Assembly: GCA_033239005.1 (NCBI GenBank)
Contig: BSQZ01000014.1
Location: 687,501 to 751,500 of the forward strand
Length of the DNA stretch: 64,000 bases
Direction of reading: 5' to 3'
From: Lamellibrachia satsuma
Taxonomy: Eukaryota; Annelida; Polychaeta; Sabellida; Siboglinidae
Shown: positions 25,532 through 37,045 of the stretch, piece after piece
Position numbering within the stretch: position 1 is the stretch's first letter
Layout of the letters: each line of letters begins with the position of its first letter
The notes under the pieces: model-generated
Databases searched by the model: none
What the model was told of the DNA's origin: nothing
What the model saw: the letters and a program-made list of their open reading frames with translations, nothing else
Position numbers and translations under genes: made by a program

Positions 25532-25728
25532 TTTTACTCAATAAAACCAAATCAGTTAAAAATTTATCAAGTTCGGAACACTCTGTGTCCATATATTTTA
25601 CTCAATAAAACCAAATCAGTTAATAATTGATCAGGTTCGGAACACTCTCTGTCCATGTATTTTACTCAATAAAACCAAATCAATTAATAAGTGATCAGGT
25701 TCGGAATACTCTTTGTCCTTATATTTTG
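25532..25728. repeat. 64-bp tandem repeat, 3 copies
   Basis: 'ttttactcaataaaaccaaa' followed by 'tcagttaataattgatcagg' and 'ttcggaacactctctgtcca' is repeated three times just 3' of the OTU-Death pseudogene. Unit 2 has a single copy at 38010-38075. Confidence 0.9.
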
Positions 25729-25745
25729 ATGGAAACAAGTGTAGC

Positions 25746-26635
25746 TTAATTCGGATGTCTGTTGTCTACGTCAAAATGAGTCGTAATAAAAGCCATCGTA
25801 CCTGCCACTGAATTAAGATGTTCCCTCCGCAGAGCGTCTTGGAGCGCCACAATGGTTGCGCTATTTGCGTTTTGAACACGCCATTCGAGTAAGGCTTTAG
25901 TCACTTTTTCTTCATTTGGTAAACTCGCATCTAGATTGATTGCAGTGATTCTGTCCTCACCCAAATTTAGCCACCTCATGATGAACTTCCATTTTTGCAA
26001 GACAGGCGCCTGTGTGCGTAGATAACTGAACACCTCATTCGAATCCCAGTACAATTCTGGAGATGAAAAACTAGGGTTTGTTGATTTCACTGGAAGAGAT
26101 GTTGCTGATGAAGAATTCACGTGCGGAGCCTGCGCTTGTGACGCCGGCTCGGCGGGATTCTCCGGAAAGGTGTACACCTTCTGCCAAATCTTACAACCGC
26201 ATGCCCACTTACACTGGCACACGTGACTTGGGTGACATCCATTCTGTGGAAGCAAGTTATCCTCGACTGGACGTCGGGGGACGAAGACCTGACTGCCGGC
26301 GGCACCAGTAGTCGGCACTGCCGCGTCGTAAAACCCGACGGAGACCCACACGATGTGGATCTGTTTCTCCGGTCGCTCCTCGCCGAAGTAAAACGAGTCT
26401 GTGCGGACGGCGTCGTTGTCGGGAGTGCCTCCTGATGTGACAAGAATCACAGCCCCGAGGTGTCGACTGAGCGCCATTATGGATTCGTAGCCGACCCAGT
26501 AACCCCCGCCTTCATCATGTTTAATTCTTCACCTATGCTCGGCATGCTATCAAGCAATGTGCTGTCTTTTTTTTTTTGACATGAACTTGTAGAAATCACT
26601 CATGTTGCCAAAGATGTATTCAACTGTCTTACTTC
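25746..26635 (-). pseudogene. Unit 1 OTU-Death gene, 5'-truncated
   Basis: This is a paralogue of 38102-39124. The open part (26477-25746) covers the C-terminal half of the OTU fold (LSRHLGAVILVTSGG, IHIVWVSVGFYDAAVP), a Cys-rich linker (HVCQCKWACGCKIW) and a Death domain (LQKWKFIMRWLNLGEDRITA, then a LLEWR helix and LQDALRREHLN), followed by a stop. Upstream coding similarity continues to about 26635, but there is a 1-bp gain in an 11-A run and a 1-bp loss in a G run. At 26635 similarity to unit 2 stops and the sequence joins the block shared with 50.1 kb, so the segment with the catalytic Cys is missing. As in unit 2, Phe replaces the expected catalytic His. Confidence 0.75.
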
Positions 26636-27545
26636 ATGTAGTTTAGCATATCATAGTGTATTTAATATCGTTAGTTTATTTTAACTGATAAATCACACAG
26701 GTGTAAGAATCTAAAGTACGGCATGAATGACTCGCCCAGGACTCGTAAACTGCTATTCGATAACAAATAACTGGTAGTAGGGAGCCCAGCGAATGTTTAG
26801 GCGCAGACGCTCAATGGGCGTAACTGTCGGCTGATGACATCTATAGCAGGTGAGTTACTACGAGTATATCTGTGAGTGGCCGATCAATGGCTACGGCATA
26901 CACACGTTCGTCCATACCGAATAGATGTAATCCTATGTACGTTGTTCGTACGTCAATCTTATATCACGCATGCTTACATAAAAAGCTGTCATATTCTTGT
27001 GGATACCCGTGAAAGGCGTTTCGGTTATAGCTTTATGAAGTGTATATTGCTATAGCGATGAACCACGTGCACGCGTTTATGATAACCTCGGTTACATAGG
27101 TGATACGAAAATGGGTCAAATGTTAAAACATATTCAACAAAGCGTACAATTTATGCCGCACCTCTCTAATAACTGTTCCGCAGAGTGCGATTCACTTTGC
27201 CCCCAGCAAACCTGTTCACTCAAACACCATTTCGTTGTTATTCTATTCTATCACTGGAATCCCATCACTCTCTATAGCCATACACTCGTTTATACAGATG
27301 AGGAACTGGAGCAATTTGGGGTGAACGAAATTGCCCAATTTTCAAAACGGCAGCAAGAGGATTCGAAACTGTGTTCTCTCGACTGAGAGTCCGATGTTCT
27401 AACCGCTGCACTATGGCGCCACACTCGCGAGTAAATTGCAGTTATAATAAGCACAACATATGTCTTCTCCGACTCAGTTCTCTATATTTAATTAATCTGC
27501 ATAACAGTATTTTGTTTCATGCATCCAGCACTGGACGACAGTCGT
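26636..27545. repeat. Segment duplicated at 50.1-51.0 kb
   Basis: From 'gtttagcatatcatag' onward it is nearly collinear with 50098-50995, including the SINE. A more diverged relative lies at about 39460-39600 upstream of the unit 2 OTU-Death exon, and another at 47880-48100. It is the boundary sequence between units. Confidence 0.8.
27170..27425 (-). mobile_element. tRNA-derived SINE in the duplicated segment
   Basis: On the minus strand from about 27421 it reads GGCGCCATAGTGCAGCGGTT, then GTTTCGAATCC as B-box, then the body GGGCAATTTCGTTCACCCCA. The body matches the SINEs at 18.9 and 36.9 kb. The copy at 50.7-50.9 kb was carried by segmental duplication and is not an independent insertion. 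The 3' limit is approximate. Confidence 0.65.
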
Positions 27546-27555
27546 GTCCAGATAA

Positions 27556-27690
27556 CACAACGCATAAGGCATATTTAAGTAACACAACGCATAAGGCATA
27601 TTTAAGTAACACAACGCATAAGGCATATTTAAGTAACACAACGCATAATGCATATTTAAGTAACACAACGCATAAGGCATATTTAAGCTG
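27556..27690. repeat. 27-bp tandem repeat, 5 copies (unit 2)
   Basis: Same unit as at 15539-15622. It marks the low-coordinate border of unit 2. Confidence 0.92.
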
Positions 27691-27985
27691 AACAAATGTA
27701 CAAGGCAACGCGATTATTTGACTAGTAACGAAAAGTATGCACATATAAAATTATAATATTATCAATAATAGTGTAATCTAATAGACTCTCGTTAACACAC
27801 ATGCTATGTAGGGCCTCCTTATGTGCTTAAATAGTTTTGGATTTATCAGGGTGAAATGGGTTAATATAACATGCAATTATATTCACTATTTAATCTAACG
27901 GCACGTTTGCATATGAACGTGTTTTAGAATTTAGATCACGTTGGATACATGTGGTGTAATTAAGCAAGCACGATTAAATGTCATT

Positions 27986-28340
27986 TTACCTGACTTCGTT
28001 AACAATACACTTCTTTTCTTTCGCTTGTCTGTATGTTACTTCTAAGACATACGTACGGTGTTTGATTTCATCAGCGACGATCATAAGCTGAAGTTTTGTC
28101 AAAGCATTGCTCATTTCCTGAGCCATAGCAATTGTGTCTGTCATTTCCACTCTTCGATCTCTCCACTCACGCAACACTGCACGCATGACTTCATCCTTGT
28201 CTTTCTGATATTTTATTTCTGTCTCATCGACGAAACGTGTTTTGACATCTAATGACCGTGCAAGCGATCGGTGGGTGTTACATAGGGTTTCAACAAGCCT
28301 GGCCATATTGGCGTCGTCCAGCGGATCTACAAGAGAAGTG
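27986..28340 (-). CDS. Unit 2 coiled-coil exon
   Basis: The frame is open for about 117 codons to a TAA at 27986-27988. The peptide is highly charged and helical (ETEIKYQKDKDEVMRAVLRE, then WRDRRVEMTDTIAMAQEMSN), consistent with a coiled coil. Two acceptors are possible: GAATTAG (exon start 28340) or CTTGTAG 14 nt later. The second gives phase 1, which would match the donor GAAG/GTGACG of the unit 1 Ala-rich exon. A CAG/GTAAAA at the end could be a donor instead of a stop. With unit 1 it shows only in-frame indels near its start, which supports a real protein. Function is unrecognised. Confidence 0.5.
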
Positions 28341-28744
28341 CTAATTCAAAACACACACGGACGCACAGAAATACTGAAACACACCAACAATTGCATTGCA
28401 TTTCACTTCATCTGTTTGCTAAATTCACTTAATTGGCCTACCAAGCTAAATACAACTACGACAATATTTTAGTCCATCCAGCAACAGCAAAATCAACACC
28501 CACACTCTGTAATCATAACTGTGACAACATTGTTGTGTTGTCGTGGCAGACAAAATAAATGTAAATTGTGATAATGAAAGAGTATTTCATCAAGCACGTG
28601 CTCGCGGGCTCTCTCTCTCTCTGCGCGCGAGAATTACGAATACGAGTGACTTATTAACTGACAACCCTGGAATATATATACATACGTGCACACGCGCATG
28701 CGCACACACACATATATTCTTTTTTATAATATGATACCAGGTAT

Positions 28745-29209
28745 TTACGTCACCTTCTAGACTTGGTGAAGATGCGTGTTCGTCGTGGATGTTATAAACA
28801 CTAGCGAAGGACCTATGCCACGTGCTTGAGCAACAGGGGTAGTGGCCGGTACCAGAGAACTCTTAGAAAGGCAATACTGTACGCAGCAGTAATTGCGGTA
28901 TCTTCAGAAGATGCCTGGGAGGTAGTAGCGGCCTTTCGGGCTGCAGCGGAAACAGTTGTAGCTGCAGCAGTGGAGTATTCCGCATCGGCCTTTGTAGCAG
29001 CAATAACAACCCGAAACGCTGCAGCTTCGGCGGCAACCGCGACATTATCGGCAGCTTCAGCACCAGCAGGTTTTGCGGCAACTTTCTGAATAGAGTCAGC
29101 GGCTCTTCGAGCAGCATTGGCCACATCGGCGGCAGCTTCTGCTTCTGTCCTGTGGAGCAGCATCAGCAACATGCGCAGCAGCATCCGCTGTCCTTTCGAG
29201 CAGTAGATC
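28745..29209 (-). pseudogene. Unit 2 Ala-rich exon, 3' part (interrupted)
   Basis: This is homologous to 16745-17210. The Ala-rich helix region is well kept (AADVANAARRAADSIQKVAA, EAADNVAVAAEAAAFRVVIA), but a deletion of about 30 bp and a frameshift near 28880 disrupt the Ser/Pro-rich tail. The exon is cut at 29209 by a 1.8-kb insertion; its 5' part resumes at 31012. Confidence 0.6.
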
Positions 29210-29555
29210 CCAGCAGCGGATCCGGGGGGGGGGGGGTCCTAGTGGTCTCAAGACCCCCCAGGCCATGAAGTGGAGGTTTTAGACCCCCGTGTCCGTGGCA
29301 AATATTACAGTAAAAGAACACGAAGGGGAGACCGGGACTATAGTCCGCCACCTGGTCAAATCTGCAAACCGGCTTTTATTCCGCGCCGTTGCAGAATTTA
29401 GTAATTATTTCGGTCACACGATTAAGTCACATGATCATCAAAACACATGCAGTGCAGTGTTCGAAATGGCCACTGACTCTTGGCGGTCCCAGAAAAAATA
29501 TTCTTGCTACCATAGCGAGCTGTAGTTATTTCGAACTGTAATTATTTTACCAACT

Positions 29556-29625
29556 TATGTTGAATGCACTTGTTGTAAGTCGCTCTGAATAAGAGCGTCC
29601 GCTAAATTGTAAATTGTGGTCTAAA
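29556..29625 (+). mobile_element. LINE2/V-SINE-type 3' tail
   Basis: 'gtaagtcgctctgaataaga' followed by 'gcgtccgctaaattgtaaat' is very close to the conserved 3' tail of L2-clade LINEs and the SINEs they mobilise. The upstream SINE body is not clearly recognised. Confidence 0.65.
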
Positions 29626-30247
29626 CCATTGTTACTGGAGTAATGCGCTTGCAGACACAGTGCTCTGTAACTATGAGAAGTGAAATGCCGAGGTGAAATG
29701 TGCTTCAACTAGATTGTCATTGGTGGCATTACTGCAGACACCCAACAGAAAACAAAACACACACTCATCAATGATATGAGTGGAATGATTTAAGATGTTT
29801 TTAACAGAGATTATCTGAATGAATCAGCTAAACTACCAACATAATGATGTCGAATCCTGCAAAAACCGTCACGTTCTGCGAAAACCGTCGAGTTCTTGCT
29901 GCGAAATCGATCGAGTTCTGTGAAAAATGTCGAGTTATGCGAACACCGTCGAGTTTTAGCACAGACGAACCAGAGTAGCCTCACACGCAGCAACAATTAA
30001 AACAGTGGAAGGGTAATTACATCGGTAAAACGATAAAATGTGGGACCCCCCAAGCTTACATTTTTCTTTCTTATGGGAGATCCCTCGTGCATTATGGCAG
30101 GACCCCCATACCCCCCTCGTTTGGAACACTGAATTAGCGGGAAACTGATGTCCACGAGTTGTTTTTGTTTCGATATCCAGTGTCAATGGTATTTAGTTGC
30201 TGCCCACCAAATGTCTCTGTGTTGGGACACGTCCGTCTATGTGCTGC

Positions 30248-30606
30248 GGGGCAAGTTCGCCCCTAGGATATATGATGTAAAATGCTCAGGATCACTTGAG
30301 AACATAAAAACACCAACATGCACTCTAATAAAGACTTCCAATTGTCCAGTTTAGTGTTATTATATTATCTTCTAGTAAAAAAATGACGAAACCAGATTTT
30401 ATTTCACCATTTTTTTGCCGATGCAGTTCCAAACGTTGTTTTTTGTTTGCCTGGGTTATGTCATAGATACGACACAATTTGTGAGGATTTTAAGTTTCTA
30501 ACAAATGTGTGTCACAAACATGACGTTTTTTGACATAAAAATAAGACAAAACTGCACTGTTCTTGTGTATTTGCTGTTTAAAGTACGTGTAGGGCGAACT
30601 TGCCCC
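30248..30606. mobile_element. Small inverted-repeat element
   Basis: ggggcaagttcgcccct at 30248-30264 is matched by its reverse complement, minus one base, at 30591-30606. The ~360-bp interior is not coding. A similar 'ggcggacttgcccc' motif follows at 30616. It is probably a MITE. Confidence 0.4.
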
Positions 30607-31011
30607 GGCTCCTGGGCGGACTTGCCCCGACATGAGGCAAGTCTGCCCAACTTGGATAGGTCTACTGAGAGTCAGATTTGGATATTGGCTTGTAACAATT
30701 TTGGCATGTTTTGATAGCATAAATGTGGACAAGATATTTTCGTTAAATTTAAGGCCGAAAGTGATCCTCTAGCTCTACAAATACAGTCCTCAGATCTATT
30801 AGAGTATTCATGGGGACGCATTAGTCCCGGTCTCCCCTATATAGGCCTACACCGGAACTAGTATCAATGTAAAGACTGAAGTATTACCAGCCTGCTAATA
30901 TTAACCCTTATGTAAGTAAAACGACACATGTGTCGCCCCCCCCGTTCGTAAGTAGAATGACATATGACTACGATGACTGAGATCCCCCCTGCAAACAAGC
31001 CTAGATCCGCC

Positions 31012-31165
31012 CTGGATCCCGCAGATGTTTGGTCCGCAGTTGGTTAGCAGCTGTGTTTGTTGTTGTAGTTGCTGCCCATCCGGATTTAGGACATTTAAGT
31101 TGATCGGCTTCTGCGACTGAAGCAACAATGTAATCTTTGATGACATCATCGATTGTTTTCTCATC
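31012..31165 (-). pseudogene. Unit 2 Ala-rich exon, 5' part
   Basis: This piece carries the conserved start block (YIVASVAEADQ, KCPKSGWAATT) that matches 17290-17443 and 53150-53285. It is separated from the rest of its exon by the 1.8-kb insertion. Confidence 0.6.
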
Positions 31166-31685
31166 TCATCCAATGAACATTTTAGGTTCCACTATTATAT
31201 TAATTATCAAATCATTTCGCAGCTTTCATGCATTCTACATTATAAAAACATAATGGAATAATTACATGAGGTCTACATATTATGTTGCATATATGTATCT
31301 GTGTAAGGAGGCGGGGCTTACAACCACAAATGAGGTCAAACATGCTGCACTGGTCAGTGCAACAAGAGGCTGTGGCATCAAGGAACTTGTTACGCAGTTA
31401 ATATAGATTGTACGGAGGGAACTCGAACCATTATTTCTCCACACGAAATGGAAGCACAAAATTGCTTATGTCAAACATTTTAAAATTGCATAGCTATTGC
31501 AACGATAAAACGACGAATAAAAAAATTGCATAGCTAAAACGACGATAATTATTTCTATTATCCACTGGCAACGGTCGACATTCTATATTCTTCATTGCTT
31601 TATTCTGATGCACCTCTGGTTTATCTGGAATAAATGTACATATACGAGGGCATGTGATTGTTCTCAATCCTTTGAGATCACTCAC

Positions 31686-31935
31686 CGAGTGTTGGAGTGA
31701 TATCAGTAATTTGCTTGAAGTATCCTTTTAACTGTTCGGCAAGTTGTGTTTTGTTTGGATTCTTCGTACGTTGCAAACGTACCTTCACCATTTCCATAAT
31801 CTGCTGACGTTTGTCTCTGTCGGTTGCGACTTTTAATGTCGCACGTATCTATACCTAACATGGACTGCAGTCGCTGTTGTTGCTCTACGTAAAGCTTGCG
31901 GATTATTCCGTTCAGGTTAGTGTCTGTGAATATAG
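31686..31935 (-). pseudogene. Unit 2 Death-fold exon, frameshifted
   Basis: Acceptor GTTTGTTTCAG and donor CTCG/GTGAGT are kept. The 5' half reads TDTNLNGIIRKLYVEQQQRL and MLGIDTCDI. Then 2 bp are missing relative to unit 1 in 'aaccgaca(ca)gacaaacg' and the frame shifts; in the shifted frame the rest reads KRQQIMEMVKVRLQRTKNPN and LAEQLKGYFKQI. The same 2-bp loss is present in unit 3. Confidence 0.65.
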
Positions 31936-31980
31936 CTGAAACAAACAAAGCCACCATTACAACGATGTGCAGTCATGAAT

Positions 31981-32107
31981 AGCGATTTTCTTATAAACAC
32001 AACTACTGAGATTACTTACTCAACGTTTTGGCTGCTTTCGTCGGGAATTCTGGGCAAGCCAAAACGTTGAGAAAGTAACTTCAATAGTTGTGTTGATAAG
32101 AAAATCG
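31981..32107. mobile_element. Foldback hairpin element (127 bp)
   Basis: The two arms (from 'gattttcttataaacacaac' and back to 'gttgtgttgataagaaaatc') pair over about 50 bp around a loop containing an EcoRI site, with few mismatches. Unit 1 lacks it at the homologous point (about 18270). Unit 3 has a diverged copy at 53945-54076. In both copies a (TA)n tract follows immediately. It looks like a palindromic MITE or the terminus of a Penelope-type element. Confidence 0.55.
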
Positions 32108-32209
<102 letters not shown>

Positions 32210-32499
32210 ACCAATTTGATATACATTGTCAAAGATGTTCAGTCACAATGGCAGCGATGCATTTTGCGCAGCGTATTTTCCTACACAGTAAAGATGGACA
32301 GTTATGCAGAGAAACAGTTACGCAGTGAAACAGTTATGTTGACAATATGTAAACATATACTAACTGGCCACTAGCTTTAATTGACAGTGGTATAAGTAGC
32401 AATAATTGCAGCAGTAGTAGCAGTAGCAAAACAATTTATCTGAAATTAATCTCAGCTGAACCCTGTTTCTTGTACGCAACCCCCCCCCCGAGTATGACA

Positions 32500-33235
32500 T
32501 TAACATCGCACATCGTTCAACGTGTTTTCGCATAAGCTCTTTCATGGGATAGTTGGCCAACACGAGCTGCCAATTTCCTTTTGCAGTATCGGCATGCGAA
32601 ATCTGGCTGCTGATTTGTTCGATTTGCAAGTGCGAGCACACGTTCACGGCGGCGATGTCGTTTCATTTCGGCATCGGTTGCTCCTTTGGTTTCGGTTTTT
32701 GCGGCTCCTTTTTTGACGGCCGTACGCCATGCACTGCGATCGTGCGCTATCTCCTCCCTTTCTTAGGCAGTCGGTCGTCTTTCAACTTTGCCGGTCCAGG
32801 TAATTTGCCGGCATAGAAGCACTGCCTCGATACTCGGCATATCGGTATGTTGCAGTATTTCATTGTTGGTCACTTGGTCGGACCACCTGATTCCAAGGAT
32901 GGCTCGTAAGTGGCGTAGGTGTCTGTGACAATCGTTGACTATGACGTCTATACAGTGTGTACGTCTCTGAACTGTACAGAAGACATGACAGGATGATAGC
33001 TTGCATTTTGTTACAAGCTTGATATTGTGTTTGTTCCATAATCGTTCACGTAGCCGTCCGAACGCGGCAGAGGTCGACTGAATTCGAGCCAATTCTTTGT
33101 CGAGGCTGCATTCGTTGGTGATGGTGCTCCCAGGGTAGTTAGAGGTGGTAGGGACGTTAAGTGGCGTACCGTTGAGCAAGATCGTCGGTGTCACAGTGTT
33201 AAGTTTGGTTGGACAGTATGCGGCGAGCCAATGGA
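32500..33235 (-). pseudogene. LINE ORF2 C-terminal fragment
   Basis: It reads as the C-terminus of a non-LTR reverse transcriptase: a 'thumb' stretch (RLRERLWNKHNIKLVTKCKL, HLRAILGIRWSDQVTNNEIL, and IEAVLLCRQITWTGKV). After a frameshift near 32765 it continues with DRSAWRTAVKKGA and a CxxC...H finger (FACRYCKRKLAARVGQLSHE). Upstream RT sequence with the YADD box lies at 34185-34420, so the element was split by other sequence at 33240-34140. It is decayed and not active. Confidence 0.75.
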
Positions 33236-33439
33236 CAGGTAGTCTTTAGGTTCAGTGTCGGTATTTGCGCAACTACCATAATTCGACAACAAAGGTAAAG
33301 GGTAAAAGTTTTCCCGTTTAATAACAGACAATGGAAAAACTAGTATTGTTACATTCCCACATCAAGAATAATTTACACTCCTATATCAAGAAAGATTTAC
33401 GTGTTCGGCGAGTGTAGTCGTGCTTTATGGCGATCGCTG

Positions 33440-33562
33440 TCCTGCGTACGGAGTGTTCGGCGAAGGCAGTCTTACGTACGGAGTGCTCGGCGAGTGCCAT
33501 CTTGCCTACGGTGTGCTCGGCGAATGCTGTCATGCGTACGGCGTACTCAGCGAACCGTTGGG
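33440..33562. repeat. 30-bp tandem repeat (4-5 copies)
   Basis: The unit 'gcgtacggagtgctcggcga' plus a 10-bp variable part recurs every 30 bp. Because the period divides by three, both strands show repetitive open frames, which I regard as artefacts. Confidence 0.8.
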
Positions 33563-33972
33563 CGAGTAGAGTTATTCCGAGAGGAACCATGCACGTTCTT
33601 AGATGTTATTTGTAACCTGACTGTCACATGGCTGGAGTTTCTCTGCTGTTTCAGCGCCCGTAACTATTTTATACTTCCACTATCACCAATCGTAGCCATC
33701 GTCTTACAACGGATTGTAACAGGAATGCGTGGTTGCCTACACAAATTAGAAGTTAACTTGTGAATAGTTAAGCAATGTTTGTACTAAAACACTCCAGTAT
33801 CAATAATTCAAATCACATGTTATCCTACACAGAATTTATGTCATAGGAATCTCTATGATACGCACATTACGATGGAATACGTTAAAATGCATCTGCTACA
33901 AGCTTTATAAGAGAACACCATTTTAAACATTCCTTTCGCTCCCTCTGTTATTCGAAGGTGTGAAAGTAAATA

Positions 33973-34036
33973 TGTTTACCTGGCCCTATGTTTACCTGGC
34001 CCTATGTTTACCTGGCCCTATGTTTACCTGGCCCTA
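33973..34036. repeat. 16-bp tandem repeat, 4 copies
   Basis: Four perfect copies of tgtttacctggcccta. Confidence 0.95.
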
Positions 34037-34104
34037 TGCTGTCACCAATACAAAACAACAACCTCGATTGTATCTAAACATATTCGTTTTTCACCATAAT
34101 ATAA

Positions 34105-34128
34105 TAATAATAATAATAATAATTATAC
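34105..34128. repeat. (AAT)n microsatellite
   Basis: A short trinucleotide run at the low-coordinate edge of the LINE reverse-transcriptase fragment. Confidence 0.8.
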
Positions 34129-34184
34129 ACAACCTCACACTATCTCCGATCTGTGACAGTCGATGCTGTGTACAATATCCCGGG

Positions 34185-34420
34185 AGCGGGTTGATGTAAG
34201 ACCTCAGTTTATCGAACATTGATAGATAGTCCAACAGATACTGAAGCGGCGGCAAATCTGTCAAGTATCGTGTGCAGATCAACCTCAGAATGTGACACAA
34301 AGCCTGTATCGTCAGCGTATAGAAGGTCCAGAACACAAATGTTGTCGTACCTTCGTCTTCGCTTTAAGCCTTCTGTTGGAGCGTGTCGTTATGTAAACGC
34401 CTTTGGTGGTGTCACGATTT
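34185..34420 (-). pseudogene. LINE reverse-transcriptase fragment (YADD box)
   Basis: The minus strand reads LLYADDTGFVSHSEVDLHTI followed by LDRFAAASVSVGLSIN, the reverse-transcriptase C box and following helix of a non-LTR element. A stop follows at the next codons. Its C-terminal continuation is at 32500-33235. Confidence 0.75.
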
Positions 34421-34429
34421 GAAATTTCG

Positions 34430-35570
34430 ACAAATCTCATGCACCAGTAAATTAAGTTCAGGAACGAATGATGTATCTGTATAAGTTGAGTAATAATGCA
34501 TCGCCGAAGTAATTATAGGCTTCTTCCCCATTGCAAATAACGGCGATTACTTGTGATTGATGAAGAGCTACACACATTAACATATGGTCCTTACAACAGA
34601 CGAATTCTGAAACATAGCTTAACATTTTGTATATTATCAATCATCAATCATGAAGGCAACTCATGCACCAAGAGATATGTTTCAACAACCGCTATATTTT
34701 GATTACGAGACGAATAGTCTGCCGTCATAGACCTTGTTAATATATTTAAACCTTTGCAAAACGGTGGTATGATTCTGTATAGTTGAAACAACGGGAATAA
34801 ATCAGCCTTCCGCTACACGTAAGGAAAACTGGGGCGAACTGATGACTATTAAATGCTGATTTAGGTTATTTGTCAGACATTGCGCTCAGCTCGTTCTAAG
34901 TAGATATCCTTAATTTCCAAAACGCGTTGCGTGCAACACGCATTGGGGCTCAAAACGTAAAACGTGGAATTTGTCTCAAGGATGGTGCACTGTCAACATG
35001 TTGAGTGGCCCCGGGAAATTGAAGCACAGGACGTTTAGCGGCGGCTGCTCGCCGCGGCTTTACTCTATTGACAGAATACATTCATTGGTGTGTCGTCGTT
35101 GTAGATCTTACAGCACCGATTTCGACTTACAATCAATATTCCATGCACCAGCAAGTGATCACCAGGAACGTACGAGGTCCGTTGTGTGGTTTATAAGTGA
35201 AGTTTTAATGCATCGCCGTAGTAATTACAGGCGTCTCTCTTGTGCTCGAGACGTTCACCTTGTGATTATATCCATTGCAAATAAGGCGATTACCGGTGGT
35301 GATGATTGTTGAAGAGCTAGCGCCATTAATATGGTCCTTGAAACATGGCTGAACCCAATACCTCAACCATAAATGCAATGTGTATAAACAGCCAGAGAAA
35401 TGTTTCAACAACCGCTATATCTTGATTACGAGACATAATCTGCCGACATAAACCTTGTTACACGTATTTAAACCTTTGCAAAGCAACCGAATTGGTACGA
35501 CTCAGTGTAATTTAAACAACGGGAATAGATCATCCTGCCGGGACAAGTAGAGAACACTGAAGCGAGCTGA
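34430..35570. repeat. Dispersed non-coding repeat, copies 2 and 3
   Basis: Two successive partial copies of the 1-700 region: about 34430-34760 ('gcaaataacggcgattactt', 'ttacaacagacgaattctga') and about 34910-35450, including the single-copy version of the 64-bp unit. A motif 'atatttaaacctttgcaaaa' near 34740 and 35465 also matches 18325 in unit 1. No gene is seen. Confidence 0.6.
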
Positions 35571-35679
35571 CGACTTTAAGCATTAACAGCTGATTGATGT
35601 TAACAACAACAACCTGGTATCAATAAAACTTAAGCAGGAATATAATATGTAATTGGGACTAGATGACTTTGACATTCTT

Positions 35680-36270
35680 TATTTCTAGATTTGTGCATTT
35701 CATTATTTTACCATAAGACGTTCAACGTATTCTTCTTAGAGTTACACTATCCTCATTTCCTGAAGAAGTCATGTCAGCTCCTACTCTGAACACCTTCAAT
35801 AATAAATTGATGTATCTAGTCACCGGCTCAAAAATACTATACAAACAAGTATACCATATATTTATTAATCGCATTTTGTTGTACCCCTACACGTTTCCCA
35901 TGTGTTTATTATCCTAAATCTTTGATATCTTTAAATATTTGTTATCATGAGATGTTTGTTACTACCATATGGTGTGATTAGGTGTTCGACATCTTGTCAT
36001 TTTCTCAAGTGTTTTCTATCGTCACATATTCACTGACGTCAAAGATGCGTTCTCGTCGAGTGCATTCTATTGTCACGTGTCCACTTTCGTCAAAGCTGTG
36101 TTACCGTCGAGTGTTCTCTATCGTCACGTGTTCTCTGACGGCAAATATGTGTTCTGGTCGAGTGTTTTCTTTCGTCGAGTGTTCACTAACGTGTTCTCGT
36201 CGAGTGTTCCCAACGTCACTTGTACTCTGACGGCAATGGTGTGTTCTCATCGAGTGTTCTATATCATCTA
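35680..36270. repeat. Degenerate 'gttctcgtcgagtgttct' repeats
   Basis: Homologous to 2880-3600. About seven imperfect ~50-bp units contain 'cactgacgtcaaagatg' and 'gttctcgtcgagtg'. Non-coding. Confidence 0.65.
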
Positions 36271-36289
36271 GTGTTTACCATAATATTGA

Positions 36290-36800
36290 ATTTGTTGTCT
36301 CCAGTTATGTTTATAAATTATGCCATCGTTTGATTAAAATAGTTTCGTGCTTTTAAATTATTCATTTTATTTATTGCTACTACATCATATGTCATCATAT
36401 CTCAATGCCATAATTAATATTGCTTCAATATGGACGACGTTCATACTTTTGCCGCTATTAAAAGGTGTGGTGCATTCCATGTGGTTTTACCGGACCTGGG
36501 TAGTTTTTTCTCCACTGTCGACCGTTGGTATACCGTCCACAGTTGATGTCTTCACAACAACAGTTTCGCAACACGTTGGCCTGGAAACCAGCCAAAACCT
36601 TGTGGCACCGCTCTCGAAAGAACATCGCGTATTGACGTCTCATGCACCATTAAAGGTGTTGAGACCAACCGGCCGATGTGGGTATATATATTCCCCAATA
36701 ATCAAGACAAACATTTTGTGACCACATTTGGGCTATTAGTGGTTGTCAGAATTGTGTGGTTAAATTAATGTTCTTTATATGCCACAATACTATATCAGTT
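36290..36800. other. Unit 2 copy of the 18.4-18.9 kb conserved block
   Basis: See 18390-18900. On the minus strand a short RPTCCETVVVKTSTVD peptide is retained. No splice sites or domain are recognised. Confidence 0.4.
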
Positions 36801-36884
36801 ATATCACCAAATGGGTATTATTGTGTCATCGACTCCTTGCATTGACTTTGTCCTGTTTCACGAAACGGATACGTAATACTGGCA

Positions 36885-37045
36885 AGTCCGGACGTCGTAG
36901 CACATTAGTAGAACGTCAGCATTTCAAATGAGAGGACCGTGGTTCGAATTATCTTACGAGCGATGTTCAAAGATTCTGCAATTTCATTCAGTCGGTATTG
37001 CATCAACCCACTGAGCCATTGGTTACTTGGCCATTAACAGAGAAG
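36885..37045 (+). mobile_element. tRNA-derived SINE (unit 2 copy)
   Basis: Homologous to 18917-19080 and more decayed, but the B-box-like 'gtggttcgaattatc' and the body 'caatttcattcagtcggtat' are clear. Since it sits at the same place in both units, it inserted before the duplication. Confidence 0.6.

Larger units (their letters stand above)
29324..30838. mobile_element. Nested inverted-repeat element inside the hAT-like insertion
   Basis: A perfect 16-bp inverted repeat (aggggagaccgggact at 29324-29339; its reverse complement at 30823-30838) brackets 1.5 kb. This could be a separate non-autonomous DNA transposon or a longer imperfect terminus of the host insertion. I cannot define a target duplication. 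Confidence 0.45.
29210..31014. mobile_element. hAT-like non-autonomous insertion in the unit 2 Ala-rich exon
   Basis: Comparison with unit 1 places the insertion within 'gtagatcccgc'. The left end reads CAGCAGCGGATCCGG and the right end, reversed, CAGGGCGGATCTAGG. These imperfect inverted repeats of the 'CAGGGGCGGATC' type are common in hAT elements. 'gatcc' or 'gatccc' is repeated on both sides, compatible with part of an 8-bp target duplication. There is no transposase. It contains two further inverted-repeat pairs and a LINE2/SINE tail, so it is composite. Confidence 0.55.

Noticed and set aside
31981..32107. Possible hammerhead ribozyme in the foldback element
   Set aside because: A 'cgacgaaag' stretch recalls part of the hammerhead core, but the required CUGAUGA box is not present in either copy, so I do not call it.
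33381..33590. Repeat peptide with a FAEHSVRKTA-like unit
   Set aside because: A 30-bp tandem repeat keeps several frames open; no flanking coding context supports it.
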